NCBI GenBank assembly: GCA_963758505.1 | Contig: CAVWVJ010000001.1 | Location: forward strand, 1,178,001-1,242,000 | Reading direction: 5' to 3' | Source of the DNA: Korobacter sp963758505 | Lineage (GTDB): Bacteria; Acidobacteriota; Terriglobia; Terriglobales; Acidobacteriaceae | DNA length: 64,000 nt | Shown: piece after piece, positions 1-8,470 of the stretch | Layout of the letters: every line of letters starts with the position of its first letter | Numbering within the stretch: the first letter of the stretch is position 1 | Notes under the pieces: generated by a model | Seen by the model: the letters and a program-made list of their open reading frames with translations, nothing else | Told to the model about the DNA's origin: nothing | The model's database searches: none | Position numbers and translations under genes: made by a program

Positions 1-36
1 CGGCTGAGGCCGCGCCTTTTTGTTGGTTGCGACGCA

Positions 37-600
37 ATGACGAGAGAGAGGGAGGGAGGGGTGAGCGGGGTGGTGGGCTGGCCGCGGGAGGAATGCAGGA
101 TACTTCGGCTGAATGCGCATGCGACGTTCGCAGGGGCTAAAGCCCGATCACTGGTGGTCTTTTCGGCACGACTGAAGTCGTGCCCTGATACACGGCGGAC
201 TGATTGCGGTGCGGGGTTGGATGGATTGATCGGGCAGTGAAGTCGTGCCCTGATACATGCCACGAGAGGGTAGGGTCCTTCGGCTGCGAACGCTTTGCGT
301 GCTTCGCTCAGGATGACAGCAGGTTGCCACGTCGCTGCGCTCCTCGCAATGACAAGAGAGAGGGATGGAGGGGTGAGCGGGGTGGTGGGCTGGCCGCGGG
401 AGAAATGCAAGATACTTCGGCTGAATGCGCATGCGACGTTTGCAGGGGCTAAAGCCCGATCACTGGTGGTCTTTTCGGCACGACTGAAGTCGTGCCCTGA
501 TACACGGCGGATTGATTCCGATGCGAGGTTGGATGGATTGATCGGGCACGCACTGAAGTCGTGCCCTGATACACGGCGGACTGATTCCGGTGCGGGGAAG
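37..600. repeat. Tandem duplication of a ~310-base intergenic repeat block
   Basis: Positions from about 37 and from about 349 carry nearly the same text for some 200 bases, offset by 312. Each block starts with an 'atgac-agagag' repeat end, passes through a 'gctggccgcgg' segment, and ends with a perfect hairpin GGCACGACT-GA-AGTCGTGCC (165-184 and 477-496). Further copies of 'gaagtcgtgccctgatacac' follow at about 240 and 550. No credible gene is seen here; reading frames in it are repeat translations. Confidence 0.75.
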
Positions 601-601
601 G

Positions 602-645
602 TTGCGGCCCACCCTCCCTTTGCGAGAAGGGTGGGGCACCCAGAT
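602..645. repeat. REP-like 'GGCCCACCC...GGGTGGGGCACCC' hairpin, copy 1
   Basis: An inverted repeat with arms cccaccct and agggtgggg lies 14-57 bases beyond the stop of the minus-strand oligopeptidase gene. The same element occurs at 4161 and 8397, each time just beyond the stop of a minus-strand gene. It may serve as a transcription end or mRNA-stabilising hairpin; that is inference. Confidence 0.7.
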
Positions 646-658
646 TTCTGGAGTCCTT

Positions 659-2770
659 TTATTCGTTGATCCCCATTTGGGTGAGGATGAAGGCGTAGTC
701 GAAGGCGGATTCGTGGATGCGGTCGTAGCGGCCGGAGGCGCCGCCGTGACCAGCGGGGTTGAGATTGGTTTTCAGGATCACAAGATGATCGTCCTTGCGG
801 AGGGCGCGCATTTTAGCGACGTACTTTGCGGGTTCCCAATACATGACCTGGCTGTCGTTGAACGAGGTCCGCACCAGCATGTTGGGATAGGGCTTGGCCT
901 GGATGTTGTCGTAGGGCGAGTAGGAGTACATGTAATCGAAGGCGGGTTTCTGCTTGGGATTGCCCCACTCCTCGAACTCGGTGACGGTGAGGGGAAGTGA
1001 TTCGTCGAGCATGGTGTTGATGACATCGACGAAGGGGACGCCAACGATGGCGGCGTGGAAGAGATCAGGCCGCATGTTGAGGACAGCGCCCATCAGCAAT
1101 CCGCCGGCGCTGCGGCCTTCGATGACGAGACGGTCTTTCGATCCGTAGTTGTTCTTCGTTAAATACTCCGCGCAATCGATGAAGTCGGTGAAGGTGTTCT
1201 TCTTATTCATCATGCGGCCGGCATCGTGCCAGGCCTTGCCCATTTCGCCGCCGCCGCGGATGTGCGCGATGGCGACGACGACGCCGCGGTCCACCAGCGA
1301 AAAGAGATTCGAACTGAAATTGATATCGATCGATACGCCATAGGAGCCGTAGGCGTAGAGGTAAAGCGGCTCATGGCCGTCGAGCTTGGCAGTTTTCAGG
1401 TAGACGACGGAGACGGGGACCTTGGTCCCATCGGTTGCGGGGATGTAGAGCTGCTCGACCTTGTAGCGAGTGGGATCGTAGCCGCCGGGGACCTCCTTGC
1501 GCTTGAGGAGGGTGGAGGCGCCGGTTGCCATGTCGTACTCATAGATGGACGCGGGCGTGATGAAGGACTGGTAGACGTAGCGGAACTTGGTGGTATCGAA
1601 GTCCTCGTTGGCGTAGGCGGAGGTGTTGTAGGCGGGCTCGGGGAATTCGATGTCCCTGGAAGCGCCGGTGGCGAGGTTGACGACGCGGAGGCGCGGCAGG
1701 CCGTGTTCACGCTCGTGCAGGACGTAGTAGTCCTTGAAGAAATCCATGTCGTTGAGCATGACAGCCGGGCGTTCGGGAACGAACTCGGACCAATGGTCCT
1801 TGCCGGGGCTGGTGACGGGCGCCTTTACGAGACGGAAGTTGCGTCCAGTGTCGTTGACGCGGATGTAGAAGGAGTCGCCGTGATGATCGGCGAAGTACTG
1901 GATGTCCTGGCGGCGCGGTTCGATGAGCTTGAATTCGCCGGTGGGCTGGTTGGCGGGGAGATAGCGGATTTCGCTGGTGGTATGGCTGGAGGACTCGAGG
2001 AAGACGTAGCCCTTGCTGCGCGACTTGCCGACGCCGACGGAGAAGCGTTCGTCCTTTTCTTCGTAGAGGAGATCGTCGGGAGCGGTGGTGCCGACGGTGT
2101 GGCGGTAGACGCGGTATTGGCGCTTGGCGGAATCTTCGACGGTGTAGAAGAGCGTCTTGTTGTCGTTCGCCCAGGCGATGGAGCCGGTTTTCTCGACGTG
2201 GTCGGGGAGATCGGCGCCGGTGCGGAGATCCTTCACGTGCAGGGTGTACTGGCGGAAGCCGGTGTTGTCGGTGGAATAGGCGAGGAGATTGCCGTCGTCG
2301 CTGGGCTCGAACTCGGCGAGCGACATAAACTTCTGTCCCTTGGCGAGTTCGTTGACATCGATGACGACCTGCTCGGGGGCGTCGAGCGAGCCCTTCTTGC
2401 GGCAGCGGATGGCGTACTGTTTCCCGGCTTCGGTGCGCGAGTAGTAGAAGTAGCCGTCCTGCGGATAGGGAACGTCGACGTCGGTTTCCTTGATGCGGCT
2501 GAGCATTTCGTCGTAGAGCTTTTTTTGCAGCGGCACGGTGGGCTTCATGACCGCATCGGTGTAAGCGTTTTCGGCTTCGAGGTAGGCGCGCACCTCGGGA
2601 TTGGGCTTGTCGCGAAGCCAGAAATAGTTGTCGACAAGCTTGTGGCCGTTGATCTCGGTGACCTTCGGGTCTTTCTTGGCGATGGGCGGAGCGGGCAAGG
2701 TGGCGTTCTGGGCCGGGGAGAAGTTCGTCATCATCATTAATACTAGCGGAAGGGCGAGGAGACGGGACAT
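659..2770 (-). CDS. ptrB: Secreted oligopeptidase B-type prolyl oligopeptidase (S9A)
   Basis: A 703-residue serine peptidase of family S9A that cleaves short peptides, here probably periplasmic. The start at 2770 follows an AGGAG ribosome site and gives a signal peptide (MSRLLALPLVLMMM..). A seven-bladed propeller precedes the alpha/beta hydrolase domain. The triad is visible: Ser554 in GRSAGG, Asp639 in NDSQV and His675 in AGHGGASGR. The end 'TNLNPAGHGGASGR' and 'YWEPAKYVAK' fit oligopeptidase B better than prolyl endopeptidase. A signal peptide is less usual for PtrB of Proteobacteria. The open frame continues upstream into repeat sequence, which I leave out. A divergent oxidoreductase gene lies across a repeat array. 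Confidence 0.9.
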   Translation of the reverse strand: MSRLLALPLVLMMMTNFSPAQNATLPAPPIAKKDPKVTEINGHKLVDNYFWLRDKPNPEVRAYLEAENAYTDAVMKPTVPLQKKLYDEMLSRIKETDVDVPYPQDGYFYYSRTEAGKQYAIRCRKKGSLDAPEQVVIDVNELAKGQKFMSLAEFEPSDDGNLLAYSTDNTGFRQYTLHVKDLRTGADLPDHVEKTGSIAWANDNKTLFYTVEDSAKRQYRVYRHTVGTTAPDDLLYEEKDERFSVGVGKSRSKGYVFLESSSHTTSEIRYLPANQPTGEFKLIEPRRQDIQYFADHHGDSFYIRVNDTGRNFRLVKAPVTSPGKDHWSEFVPERPAVMLNDMDFFKDYYVLHEREHGLPRLRVVNLATGASRDIEFPEPAYNTSAYANEDFDTTKFRYVYQSFITPASIYEYDMATGASTLLKRKEVPGGYDPTRYKVEQLYIPATDGTKVPVSVVYLKTAKLDGHEPLYLYAYGSYGVSIDINFSSNLFSLVDRGVVVAIAHIRGGGEMGKAWHDAGRMMNKKNTFTDFIDCAEYLTKNNYGSKDRLVIEGRSAGGLLMGAVLNMRPDLFHAAIVGVPFVDVINTMLDESLPLTVTEFEEWGNPKQKPAFDYMYSYSPYDNIQAKPYPNMLVRTSFNDSQVMYWEPAKYVAKMRALRKDDHLVILKTNLNPAGHGGASGRYDRIHESAFDYAFILTQMGINE

Positions 2771-2839
2771 GGGAGCTCCTGGATAAGGAGTGCAGTATAA
2801 AAGATGGGAATGGGAAACGGGGAGGGTTGTTGGGGCTGG

Positions 2840-3290
2840 AGGGAACAGCAGGTTGCGACGTCGCTGCGCTCCTCGCAATGACAAGGAGATGGAGGGGCGA
2901 GCGGGGTTGTGGGCTGGCCGCGGTGCAGGAACAGCAGGTTGCGACGTCGCTGCGCTCCTCGCAATGACAAGGAGATGGTTGGAGGCGAGAGCGGGGTGGT
3001 GGGCTGGCCGCGGGGCGGAATGCTGGCGCGGGAAGAACAGCAGGTTGCGACGTCGCTGCGCTCCTCGCAATGACAAGGAGATGGTTGGAGGCGCGAGCGG
3101 GGTGGTGGGCTGGCCGCGGGGCGGAATGCTGCGCGGAGGAACAGCAGGTTGCGACGTCGCTGCGCTCCTCGCAATGACAAGAGAGATGGTTGGAGGCGCG
3201 AGCGGGGTGGTGGGCTGGCCGCGGTGCGGAGCGGGCAGGAACAGCAGGTTGCGACGTCGCTGCGCTCCTCGCAATGACAAGAGAGATGGG
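2840..3290. repeat. Array A: five ~88-105-base repeats between divergent genes
   Basis: Five copies of 'gcgacgtcgctgcgctcctc' followed by 'gcaatgacaag' occur at about 2853, 2941, 3047, 3151 and 3249, separated by variable 'gctggccgcgg' spacers. The minus strand reads CHCEERSDVATCC in one frame. The array fills almost all of the space between two divergent genes (2771-3353), so any promoter for either must lie within or beside it. Spacers resemble each other, so this is not CRISPR. Confidence 0.85.
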
Positions 3291-3353
3291 TGGAGGGGCG
3301 AGTGGAATGTGGGCTGGCCGCGGGGGGCACGATAACAACGGGGATGGAGAGCG

Positions 3354-4208
3354 ATGCGGAAATTGATCTTTGTGGTTGTTATGGCGATGTCGTTGTTGAC
3401 GATGGGGCAAACTTCAGCGGAAGCGAAGCCTTTGCGGGTGGCGATAGTGGGGCTGGTGCACGGGCATGTGGCGGGATTCCTGGGGCCGGCGTTGCAGCGG
3501 AATGATATTGAGATCGTGGGCATCGAGGAACCGGATGAGAGGCTCGCGCAACGATATGCGGCTGAGTTCAAGCTGGACGGGAAGCTGTTTTACCGCGATC
3601 TCGAGGAGATGCTGACGAAGGTCCGGCCGCAGGCGGTGCTGGTGTACACCGACACGAAAAGCCATCGGCAGGTGTTGGAGGCCGCGGCACGGCATCACGT
3701 AGCGGTGATGATGGAGAAGCCGCTGGCGGTGAATGTAGAGGATGCGCTGGCGATCCAGCGGGCGGCCGAGGCGGCGAAGATTCCCGTGCTGGTGAATTAC
3801 GAGACCACGTGGTATGCGAGCAACACCGCGGTTTATCGCATGGTGCGCGACGGGGCGCTGGGAGATGTGCGCAAGGTAGTGGTGCACGACGGGCATCGTG
3901 GGCCGAAGGAGATCGGAGTGGCGCCGGAGTTTCTTGCGTGGCTGACGGATCCGGCGCGCAACGGGGCGGGCGCGCTGTTTGATTTCGGCTGCTATGGCGC
4001 GGACCTGATGACGTGGCTGATGAATGGCGAAGCTCCGACGACGGTGACGGCGGTGACGCAACAGATCAAGCCCAGTATTTATCCGCAGGTGGACGATGAG
4101 GCGACGGTGGTGCTGACGTACCCGAAGGCGCAGGCGATTCTCCAGGCGGCCTGGGCCGGGTTGCGGCCCACCCTCCCTTCGGGAAGGGTGGGGCACCCAC
4201 AGTCTTAG
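3354..4208 (+). CDS. Gfo/Idh/MocA family oxidoreductase, C-terminus replaced by a repeat
   Basis: A 284-residue NAD(P)-dependent sugar dehydrogenase-type protein. It has a signal peptide (MRKLIFVVVMAMSLLTMGQTS), a Rossmann start (LRVAIVGLVHGH, about 28-39) and the family EKP motif at 121-123. The C-terminal domain starts normally (GALFDFGCYGADL). At residue 269, where the family normally continues for about 60-90 residues after 'LQAAW', the frame runs into the REP-like hairpin and ends GLRPTLPSGRVGHPQS. It overlaps the convergent neighbour by 4 bases. The reader should treat it as truncated and possibly inactive. Substrate unknown. Confidence 0.8.
   Translation: MRKLIFVVVMAMSLLTMGQTSAEAKPLRVAIVGLVHGHVAGFLGPALQRNDIEIVGIEEPDERLAQRYAAEFKLDGKLFYRDLEEMLTKVRPQAVLVYTDTKSHRQVLEAAARHHVAVMMEKPLAVNVEDALAIQRAAEAAKIPVLVNYETTWYASNTAVYRMVRDGALGDVRKVVVHDGHRGPKEIGVAPEFLAWLTDPARNGAGALFDFGCYGADLMTWLMNGEAPTTVTAVTQQIKPSIYPQVDDEATVVLTYPKAQAILQAAWAGLRPTLPSGRVGHPQS
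4161..4204. repeat. REP-like hairpin, copy 2, inside the end of a gene
   Basis: The same GGCCCACCC...GGGTGGGGCACCC element as at 602 and 8397. It supplies the last 16 codons and stop of the plus-strand oxidoreductase gene and lies directly beyond the stop of the minus-strand gene ending at 4205. Confidence 0.8.
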
Positions 4209-5557
4209 CTCTTGATGGTGCGAGTTTTCTCGTCCCACGTGACGGCGGACTGGCGGAAGTAGGATTCGTTGGCCATGTGGCAGGCGAGGGCGGCGTGGTG
4301 GCCGAAGAGGGCGTCTTCGACAACCGGCCGGCGGGTACGGACGGCTTCGAAGAAGGCCCAGAGGTGCGGCTTGACGTCGTCGTAGTCGGGACCTTTGTAG
4401 GTGATGGTCTCGGGCATCGGCTCGTGCCCGATCTTGACGGCGTGTTTTTCGTGCCATTCTTTTTCGTATTGCGCGCGCATGGCACGGGGGAAGCTGTTGT
4501 CGTAATAGCTGGGAGCAGTGTCGACGCCGGCCTGCGGCGTGAAGCTCAGACCGAACTCGTTCATTTCGAGAATTCCCTTTGAGCCCTGGAAGCGGTAGGT
4601 CTCGGGCATCTCGGTGCCGAGGTTGAGGCGCATGTAGACGGGGATATCGCCGTACTGGAAGAGGCTGCCGTGGACGTCGGGCATGTTGCGGCCGTCTTTC
4701 CAGCGCAGGATGCCGCCCATGGCCATGGCTTTTTTCGGCGGCTCGTTCCAGCCCATGACGAACATCATGCCGCTGACGAGATGCACCAGCAGGTCGCCGG
4801 CGACGCCGGTGCCATATTCCTTCCAGCAGCGCCAGCGGGCGAAGATCTCGGGGCTGAAGGCGCGCTTGGGGACGGTGCCTTGCCATGTGTCCCAATCGAG
4901 ATTCTGCGGCGAGAGATCGAAGGGCGGTGGATATTCCCATGCGCCGGTGGGGTCGTTGCGGCCGAGCCAGCCTTCGACCATCATGATGTCGCCGAGCATT
5001 CCCTGATCGACAATCTCTTTGGCTTTTTTGCAGATCTGCGAACTGACGCGCTGCGAGCCGATCTCGACGATGCGGCCGGTGCGCTTCTGGGCGTCGGCCA
5101 TTTCAGCGCCTTCGGCGGCGGTGTGGGACATCGGCTTCTCGCAATAGATGTCTTTACCGGCGGAGACGGCGTCGATGACGACTTGCTTGTGCCAGTGGTC
5201 GGGGACGGCGGCGATGAGGCAATCGATATCTTTGTTGGCGAGCAGGTCCTGGTAGCGGCGGGTGACGGGCAGGTCGGGCTTGTTGGTGATCTCGCGCGCG
5301 AGAAGGTGGCGGCCGTCGTAGAGATCGCAGGCGGCGACGCATTCGATGCCGGGAAGCTCGATGGCATTGGCGAGAAGGCCGCTGCCTTGCATGCCGATGC
5401 CGATGATGCCGATGCGCAGGCGATCGCTGGGCGCGACCTGGCGCGGAGCGGCGAAGACGGGATCAGGATCGAGGAGGATGGTTTTCGAGGCGATGGATGC
5501 GCCGGCCGCGGCGAGGCCGAGCCCGATAAATCTGCGACGTGAAAAATCGTTGCTCAT
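4205..5557 (-). CDS. Tat-exported Gfo/Idh/MocA family oxidoreductase
   Basis: A 450-residue protein with a twin-arginine signal (SRRRFIGLGLAAAGA, residues 6-20), a Rossmann nucleotide site (IGIIGIGMQGSG, about 49-60) and the EKP motif at 140-142, whose Lys is catalytic in the family. Export by Tat fits folding with bound NAD(P) in the cytoplasm. Only about 9 bases separate it from the upstream DUF1080 gene, so the two are likely one operon. DUF1080 proteins and Tat-exported members of this family are linked to oxidation and hydrolysis of 3-keto glycosides in Acidobacteriota, Planctomycetota and Bacteroidota, so a periplasmic glycoside 3-dehydrogenase role is reasonable but inferred. Confidence 0.88.
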   Translation of the reverse strand: MSNDFSRRRFIGLGLAAAGASIASKTILLDPDPVFAAPRQVAPSDRLRIGIIGIGMQGSGLLANAIELPGIECVAACDLYDGRHLLAREITNKPDLPVTRRYQDLLANKDIDCLIAAVPDHWHKQVVIDAVSAGKDIYCEKPMSHTAAEGAEMADAQKRTGRIVEIGSQRVSSQICKKAKEIVDQGMLGDIMMVEGWLGRNDPTGAWEYPPPFDLSPQNLDWDTWQGTVPKRAFSPEIFARWRCWKEYGTGVAGDLLVHLVSGMMFVMGWNEPPKKAMAMGGILRWKDGRNMPDVHGSLFQYGDIPVYMRLNLGTEMPETYRFQGSKGILEMNEFGLSFTPQAGVDTAPSYYDNSFPRAMRAQYEKEWHEKHAVKIGHEPMPETITYKGPDYDDVKPHLWAFFEAVRTRRPVVEDALFGHHAALACHMANESYFRQSAVTWDEKTRTIKS

Positions 5558-5566
5558 GGTCTCTCC

Positions 5567-6511
5567 TTACTCCTCGGCCGGTGTGACGGTGATGTTGCGG
5601 AAGGCGACGTGACCTTTTTCGCTGCCTTGCAGGTAGATGGGGCCGGGCAGCTCTTCGTGACTGTCGAGCGCGCCGCCGGTGATGCCGGGGATTTCCTTGT
5701 GGTCGATGACGGTCTTGCCGTTCATCACCACGGTGACGGTGCGGCCGAGCAGAGTGATGTCGTAGGTATCCCAAGTGCCGGAGGTGCGGGCGGGTTCGGG
5801 ATCGGCGGCGAGGAAGCCGTAGACGCCGCCGGTGTGATGGCTCGGCGGTTCTTCGGCAGACTCGTTTTCGATCTGGACCTCGTAGCGTCCGCGCAGGTAG
5901 ACGCCGCTGTTGGACTCGGGGCCGCGATTGAATTCGATATGCAGCTTGAAGTCGCGAAACTTTTTGTCGTTGATGATCTCGGGACCATTGCCGGGGCTGA
6001 CGAGGGTACCGTTGACGACCGTCCACGGCTTCGCGGTTTTCGGATCGCTCATGGTCCAGCCGGTTAGATCTTTGCCGTTGAAGAGGGAGATGGGCTTGCC
6101 CCACTTCGGGGATTTGTTTTCAGGCAGGGCGGGGGCGCGCTTGCCGGTCCAGGTCCAGGTGCCGCCGTCGGGCGCGTTCACGGTGCCGGAGAGCGTGTCG
6201 CTGGTGAGCTTGCCCTGGTAAACCATGTCGCTCTTGCTGCCTTCTTCTTCTTTGGGAGAGACGAAGGTGAGCGTGCCGTTGGTGATTTCCACTTTGGGCA
6301 GGGGACGGGCATTGCCCCAGCGTCCGACGAACTGGGCGGTGAGCGTTCCGTGGTTGTCGGTGAGTTCGAGCCAGGAGGGATATTGCTTATCGCCGGTGAC
6401 AGTGAGATCCCAGCGTCCGAGATAGGGTTTGTCGTTGTCGGTTTGAGCGATCGAGAAGGGGACAAGAGCGAGCACGGAGAAGCACAACAATAAGAGTTTT
6501 CGTAGCGACAT
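5567..6511 (-). CDS. Secreted DUF1080 (3-keto-disaccharide hydrolase type) protein
   Basis: A 314-residue exported protein. The start at 6511 gives a signal peptide (MSLRKLLLLCFSVLALVPFSIAQ). Residues about 30-120 form a lipocalin-like or beta-rich region (LGRWDLTVTGDKQYPSWLEL). Residues about 130-310 are a DUF1080 jelly-roll with the usual marks: SLFNGKDLTGWT, LHIEFNRGPESNSGVYLRGRYEVQI, GTWDTYDITL, GPIYLQGSEKGHVAFRNI. It stands directly upstream of a Tat-exported oxidoreductase. Members act on 3-keto glycosides; the substrate here is not evident. Confidence 0.88.
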   Translation of the reverse strand: MSLRKLLLLCFSVLALVPFSIAQTDNDKPYLGRWDLTVTGDKQYPSWLELTDNHGTLTAQFVGRWGNARPLPKVEITNGTLTFVSPKEEEGSKSDMVYQGKLTSDTLSGTVNAPDGGTWTWTGKRAPALPENKSPKWGKPISLFNGKDLTGWTMSDPKTAKPWTVVNGTLVSPGNGPEIINDKKFRDFKLHIEFNRGPESNSGVYLRGRYEVQIENESAEEPPSHHTGGVYGFLAADPEPARTSGTWDTYDITLLGRTVTVVMNGKTVIDHKEIPGITGGALDSHEELPGPIYLQGSEKGHVAFRNITVTPAEE

Positions 6512-6572
6512 CAGGCCCTCGAAGAAAAAAGTTTGCGAATCGCAAGTTTTGTATGCTTCGACCATGCGGTTG

Positions 6573-7334
6573 TCAAGAAGTGGCGCGGTATTGGAAGACG
6601 GAGGCACGCGAGACGATCTCTTCATGCAGAACGCCGGCCTGCGCAAAGGGCTGCAAGACTTCGCGAATCTCGTTTTCAAAGGCATCGCGACGATCGCCAA
6701 GGACCTCGGGCGAGGTGTTGGAGCGCGAGAGAGCGCGACCGACGAGGCCGTCGATGGTGACGGAGCGAAGCTCGTTGACGGTAACGTCGGAGAGATGGTG
6801 GAAGGGAGATTCGGCGAAAAAGGAGCGAGCATCGATGCGATAGCGCGATTCGTCGGATTCGGAGGTGTAGGCGTGGCGCAGCTGGTTGTAGGAGCGGACC
6901 CAGAGGGTGTTTTCAGTTTCGATGCTCGAGGCGGCGCAGATCAGAAGTTTCCCTCCGGGAGCGGTGAGACGTTCGAGGCGCGGAAGGGCGGTTTGGCGAT
7001 CGAGCCAATGGAGGGCGCGGCCGATGGACAAGATGTCAAAGGATTCGGTGGACGGAAGGTCTTCGAGGCGGCCTGCGAGCAGCGTGAGAGAAATGCCGGC
7101 GTTGGCGGCGGCGTGACGCGCGGCTTCGAGCATGGCGGGTTCGGGATCGAGGCCGGTGCAGCGATTGACGAAGGGAGCAAAGCCGATGGCGAGCGGAGCG
7201 GGGCCGCAGCCGATGTCGAGCAGGGACTCGGTACCGTGGAAGGCGAGCTGTTGCGCGACTTCGGGGAAAAAACGAGGGGAATAGGGTTCGCGGTAGCGGG
7301 AGTAGAACTCGACGGTCGATGCGAAGCGGCCCAT
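6573..7334 (-). CDS. Class I SAM-dependent methyltransferase
   Basis: A 253-residue methyltransferase with motif I LLDIGCGPAP (about 38-47), an acidic motif II (GLDP) and a later LTAPGGKLLI strand. Opening residues MGRFASTVEFYSRYREPYSP and the phrase IGRALHWLD place it with small methyltransferases of unknown substrate. The open frame extends 88 codons upstream, but those codons are repeat sequence; ATG at 7334 is the first sensible start. No strong ribosome site is seen. Confidence 0.8.
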   Translation of the reverse strand: MGRFASTVEFYSRYREPYSPRFFPEVAQQLAFHGTESLLDIGCGPAPLAIGFAPFVNRCTGLDPEPAMLEAARHAAANAGISLTLLAGRLEDLPSTESFDILSIGRALHWLDRQTALPRLERLTAPGGKLLICAASSIETENTLWVRSYNQLRHAYTSESDESRYRIDARSFFAESPFHHLSDVTVNELRSVTIDGLVGRALSRSNTSPEVLGDRRDAFENEIREVLQPFAQAGVLHEEIVSRASVFQYRATS

Positions 7335-7399
7335 GGGATGAGTTTTGCAGGAATGAGGGAGGGTTTCAACCTGGGATCCTTGCACGGGGTGGCGTCCGG

Positions 7400-7550
7400 T
7401 GCGCTGCTCGCGATGACAAGAGAGAGAGGTGGAAAACGCAAGATCCTTGCGTCCTTCGATCGCTCCGCTCTGGAGGAGTTGCGACGTCGCTGCGCTCCTC
7501 GCGATGACAAGAGAGGCGTGGAGGGGCGAGCGGGGTTGTGGGCTGGCCGC
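7400..7550. repeat. Degenerate single repeats ahead of array B1
   Basis: One copy each of the 'gatccttgcgtccttcg' type (about 7440) and the 'gcgacgtcgctgcgctcctc' type (about 7482) lead into the regular array. No gene is supported. Confidence 0.6.
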
Positions 7551-7557
7551 GGGGCGG

Positions 7558-8370
7558 AACAGCAGGTCCTTACGTCGCTGCGCTCCTCTGGATGACAAGG
7601 GGAGCGTGGGAGAACGGGGCGGTGAGGTGGGCTGGCCGCGGGGCGGAACAGCGGGTCCTTACGTCGCTGCGCTCCTCTGGATGACAAGGGGAGCGTGGGA
7701 GAACGGGGCGGTGAGGTGGGCTGGCCGCGGGGCGGGGAACAGCAGGTCCTTACGTCGCTGCGCTCCTCTGGATGACAAGAGGGAGGGTGGGAGAACGGGG
7801 CGGTGAGGTGGGCTGGCCGCGGGGCGGGGAACAGCGGGTCCTTACGTCGCTGCGCTCCTCTGGAGGACAAGGGGAGCGTGGGAGAACGGGGCGGTGAGGT
7901 GGGCTGACCGCGGGGCGGAACAGCGGGTCCTTACGTCGCTGCGCTCCTCTGGATGACAAGGGGAGCGTGGGAGAACGGGGCGGTGAGGTGGGCTGACCGC
8001 GGTGCGGAACAGCAGGTCCTTACGTCGCTGCGCTCCTCTGGAGGACAAGGGGAGCGATGGAGAACGGGGCGGTGAGGTGGGCTGACCGCGGTGCGGAACA
8101 GCGGGTCCTTACGTCGCTGCGCTCCTCTGGATGACAAGGGGAGCGATGGAGAACGGGGCGGTGAGGTGGGCTGGCCGCGGTGCGGAACAGCGGGTCCTTA
8201 CGTCGCTGCGCTCCTCTGGATGACAAGAGGGAGCGATGGAGAACGGGGCGGTGAGGTGGGCTGACCGCGGGGCGGAACAGCAGGTCCCGACGTCGCTGCG
8301 CTCCTCTGGATGACAAGAGGGAGCGTGGGAGAACGGGGCGGTGAGGTGGGCTGGCCGCGGTGCGGACTGA
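7558..8370. repeat. Array B1: nine tandem ~89-base repeats
   Basis: Nine copies of 'ccttacgtcgctgcgctcct' + 'ctggatgacaag' + 'gagaacggggcggtgag' + 'gtgggctggccgcgg' lie at about 7571, 7661, 7751, 7843, 7932, 8021, 8110, 8199 and 8289, spaced 89-92 bases. Units differ at few sites (gaggac for gatgac, gctgacc for gctggcc). The minus strand reads HPEERSDVRTCC in one frame; such frames are not genes. The unit is the same as in array B2, in the same direction. Confidence 0.9.
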
Positions 8371-8396
8371 TCGTATCTGGAAATACGGAAACCGAT

Positions 8397-8445
8397 GTGG
8401 CCCACCCTTTCGCTTCGCGAAAAGGATGGGGCACCCAGATTTTGA
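8397..8445. repeat. REP-like hairpin, copy 3
   Basis: Third copy of the GGCCCACCC...GGATGGGGCACCC element, 26-74 bases beyond the stop of the minus-strand radical SAM gene. The arms read cccaccctttcgc and gcgaaaaggatgggg. Confidence 0.7.
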
Positions 8446-8470
8446 CCACATCTTGGGCTGCCACATTCGG

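Noticed and set aside
1226..2740. 504-codon plus-strand frame antisense to ptrB
   Set aside because: High-GC shadow frame; the opposite strand encodes a complete oligopeptidase with its catalytic triad.
2743..3410. Long minus-strand frames with CHCEERSDVATCC repeats, and similar frames in the other arrays
   Set aside because: They are translations of the non-coding repeat arrays, have no ribosome sites, and open in several frames at once.
2771..3571. N-terminal extension of ptrB to 970 residues
   Set aside because: The added 267 codons are repeat array; the start at 2770 has a ribosome site and signal peptide.
7558..8370. Possible CRISPR array because of regular ~89-base spacing
   Set aside because: The whole unit is repeated, including the would-be spacers, and no cas genes are present. 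The same holds for arrays at 11.56 and 20.07 kb.
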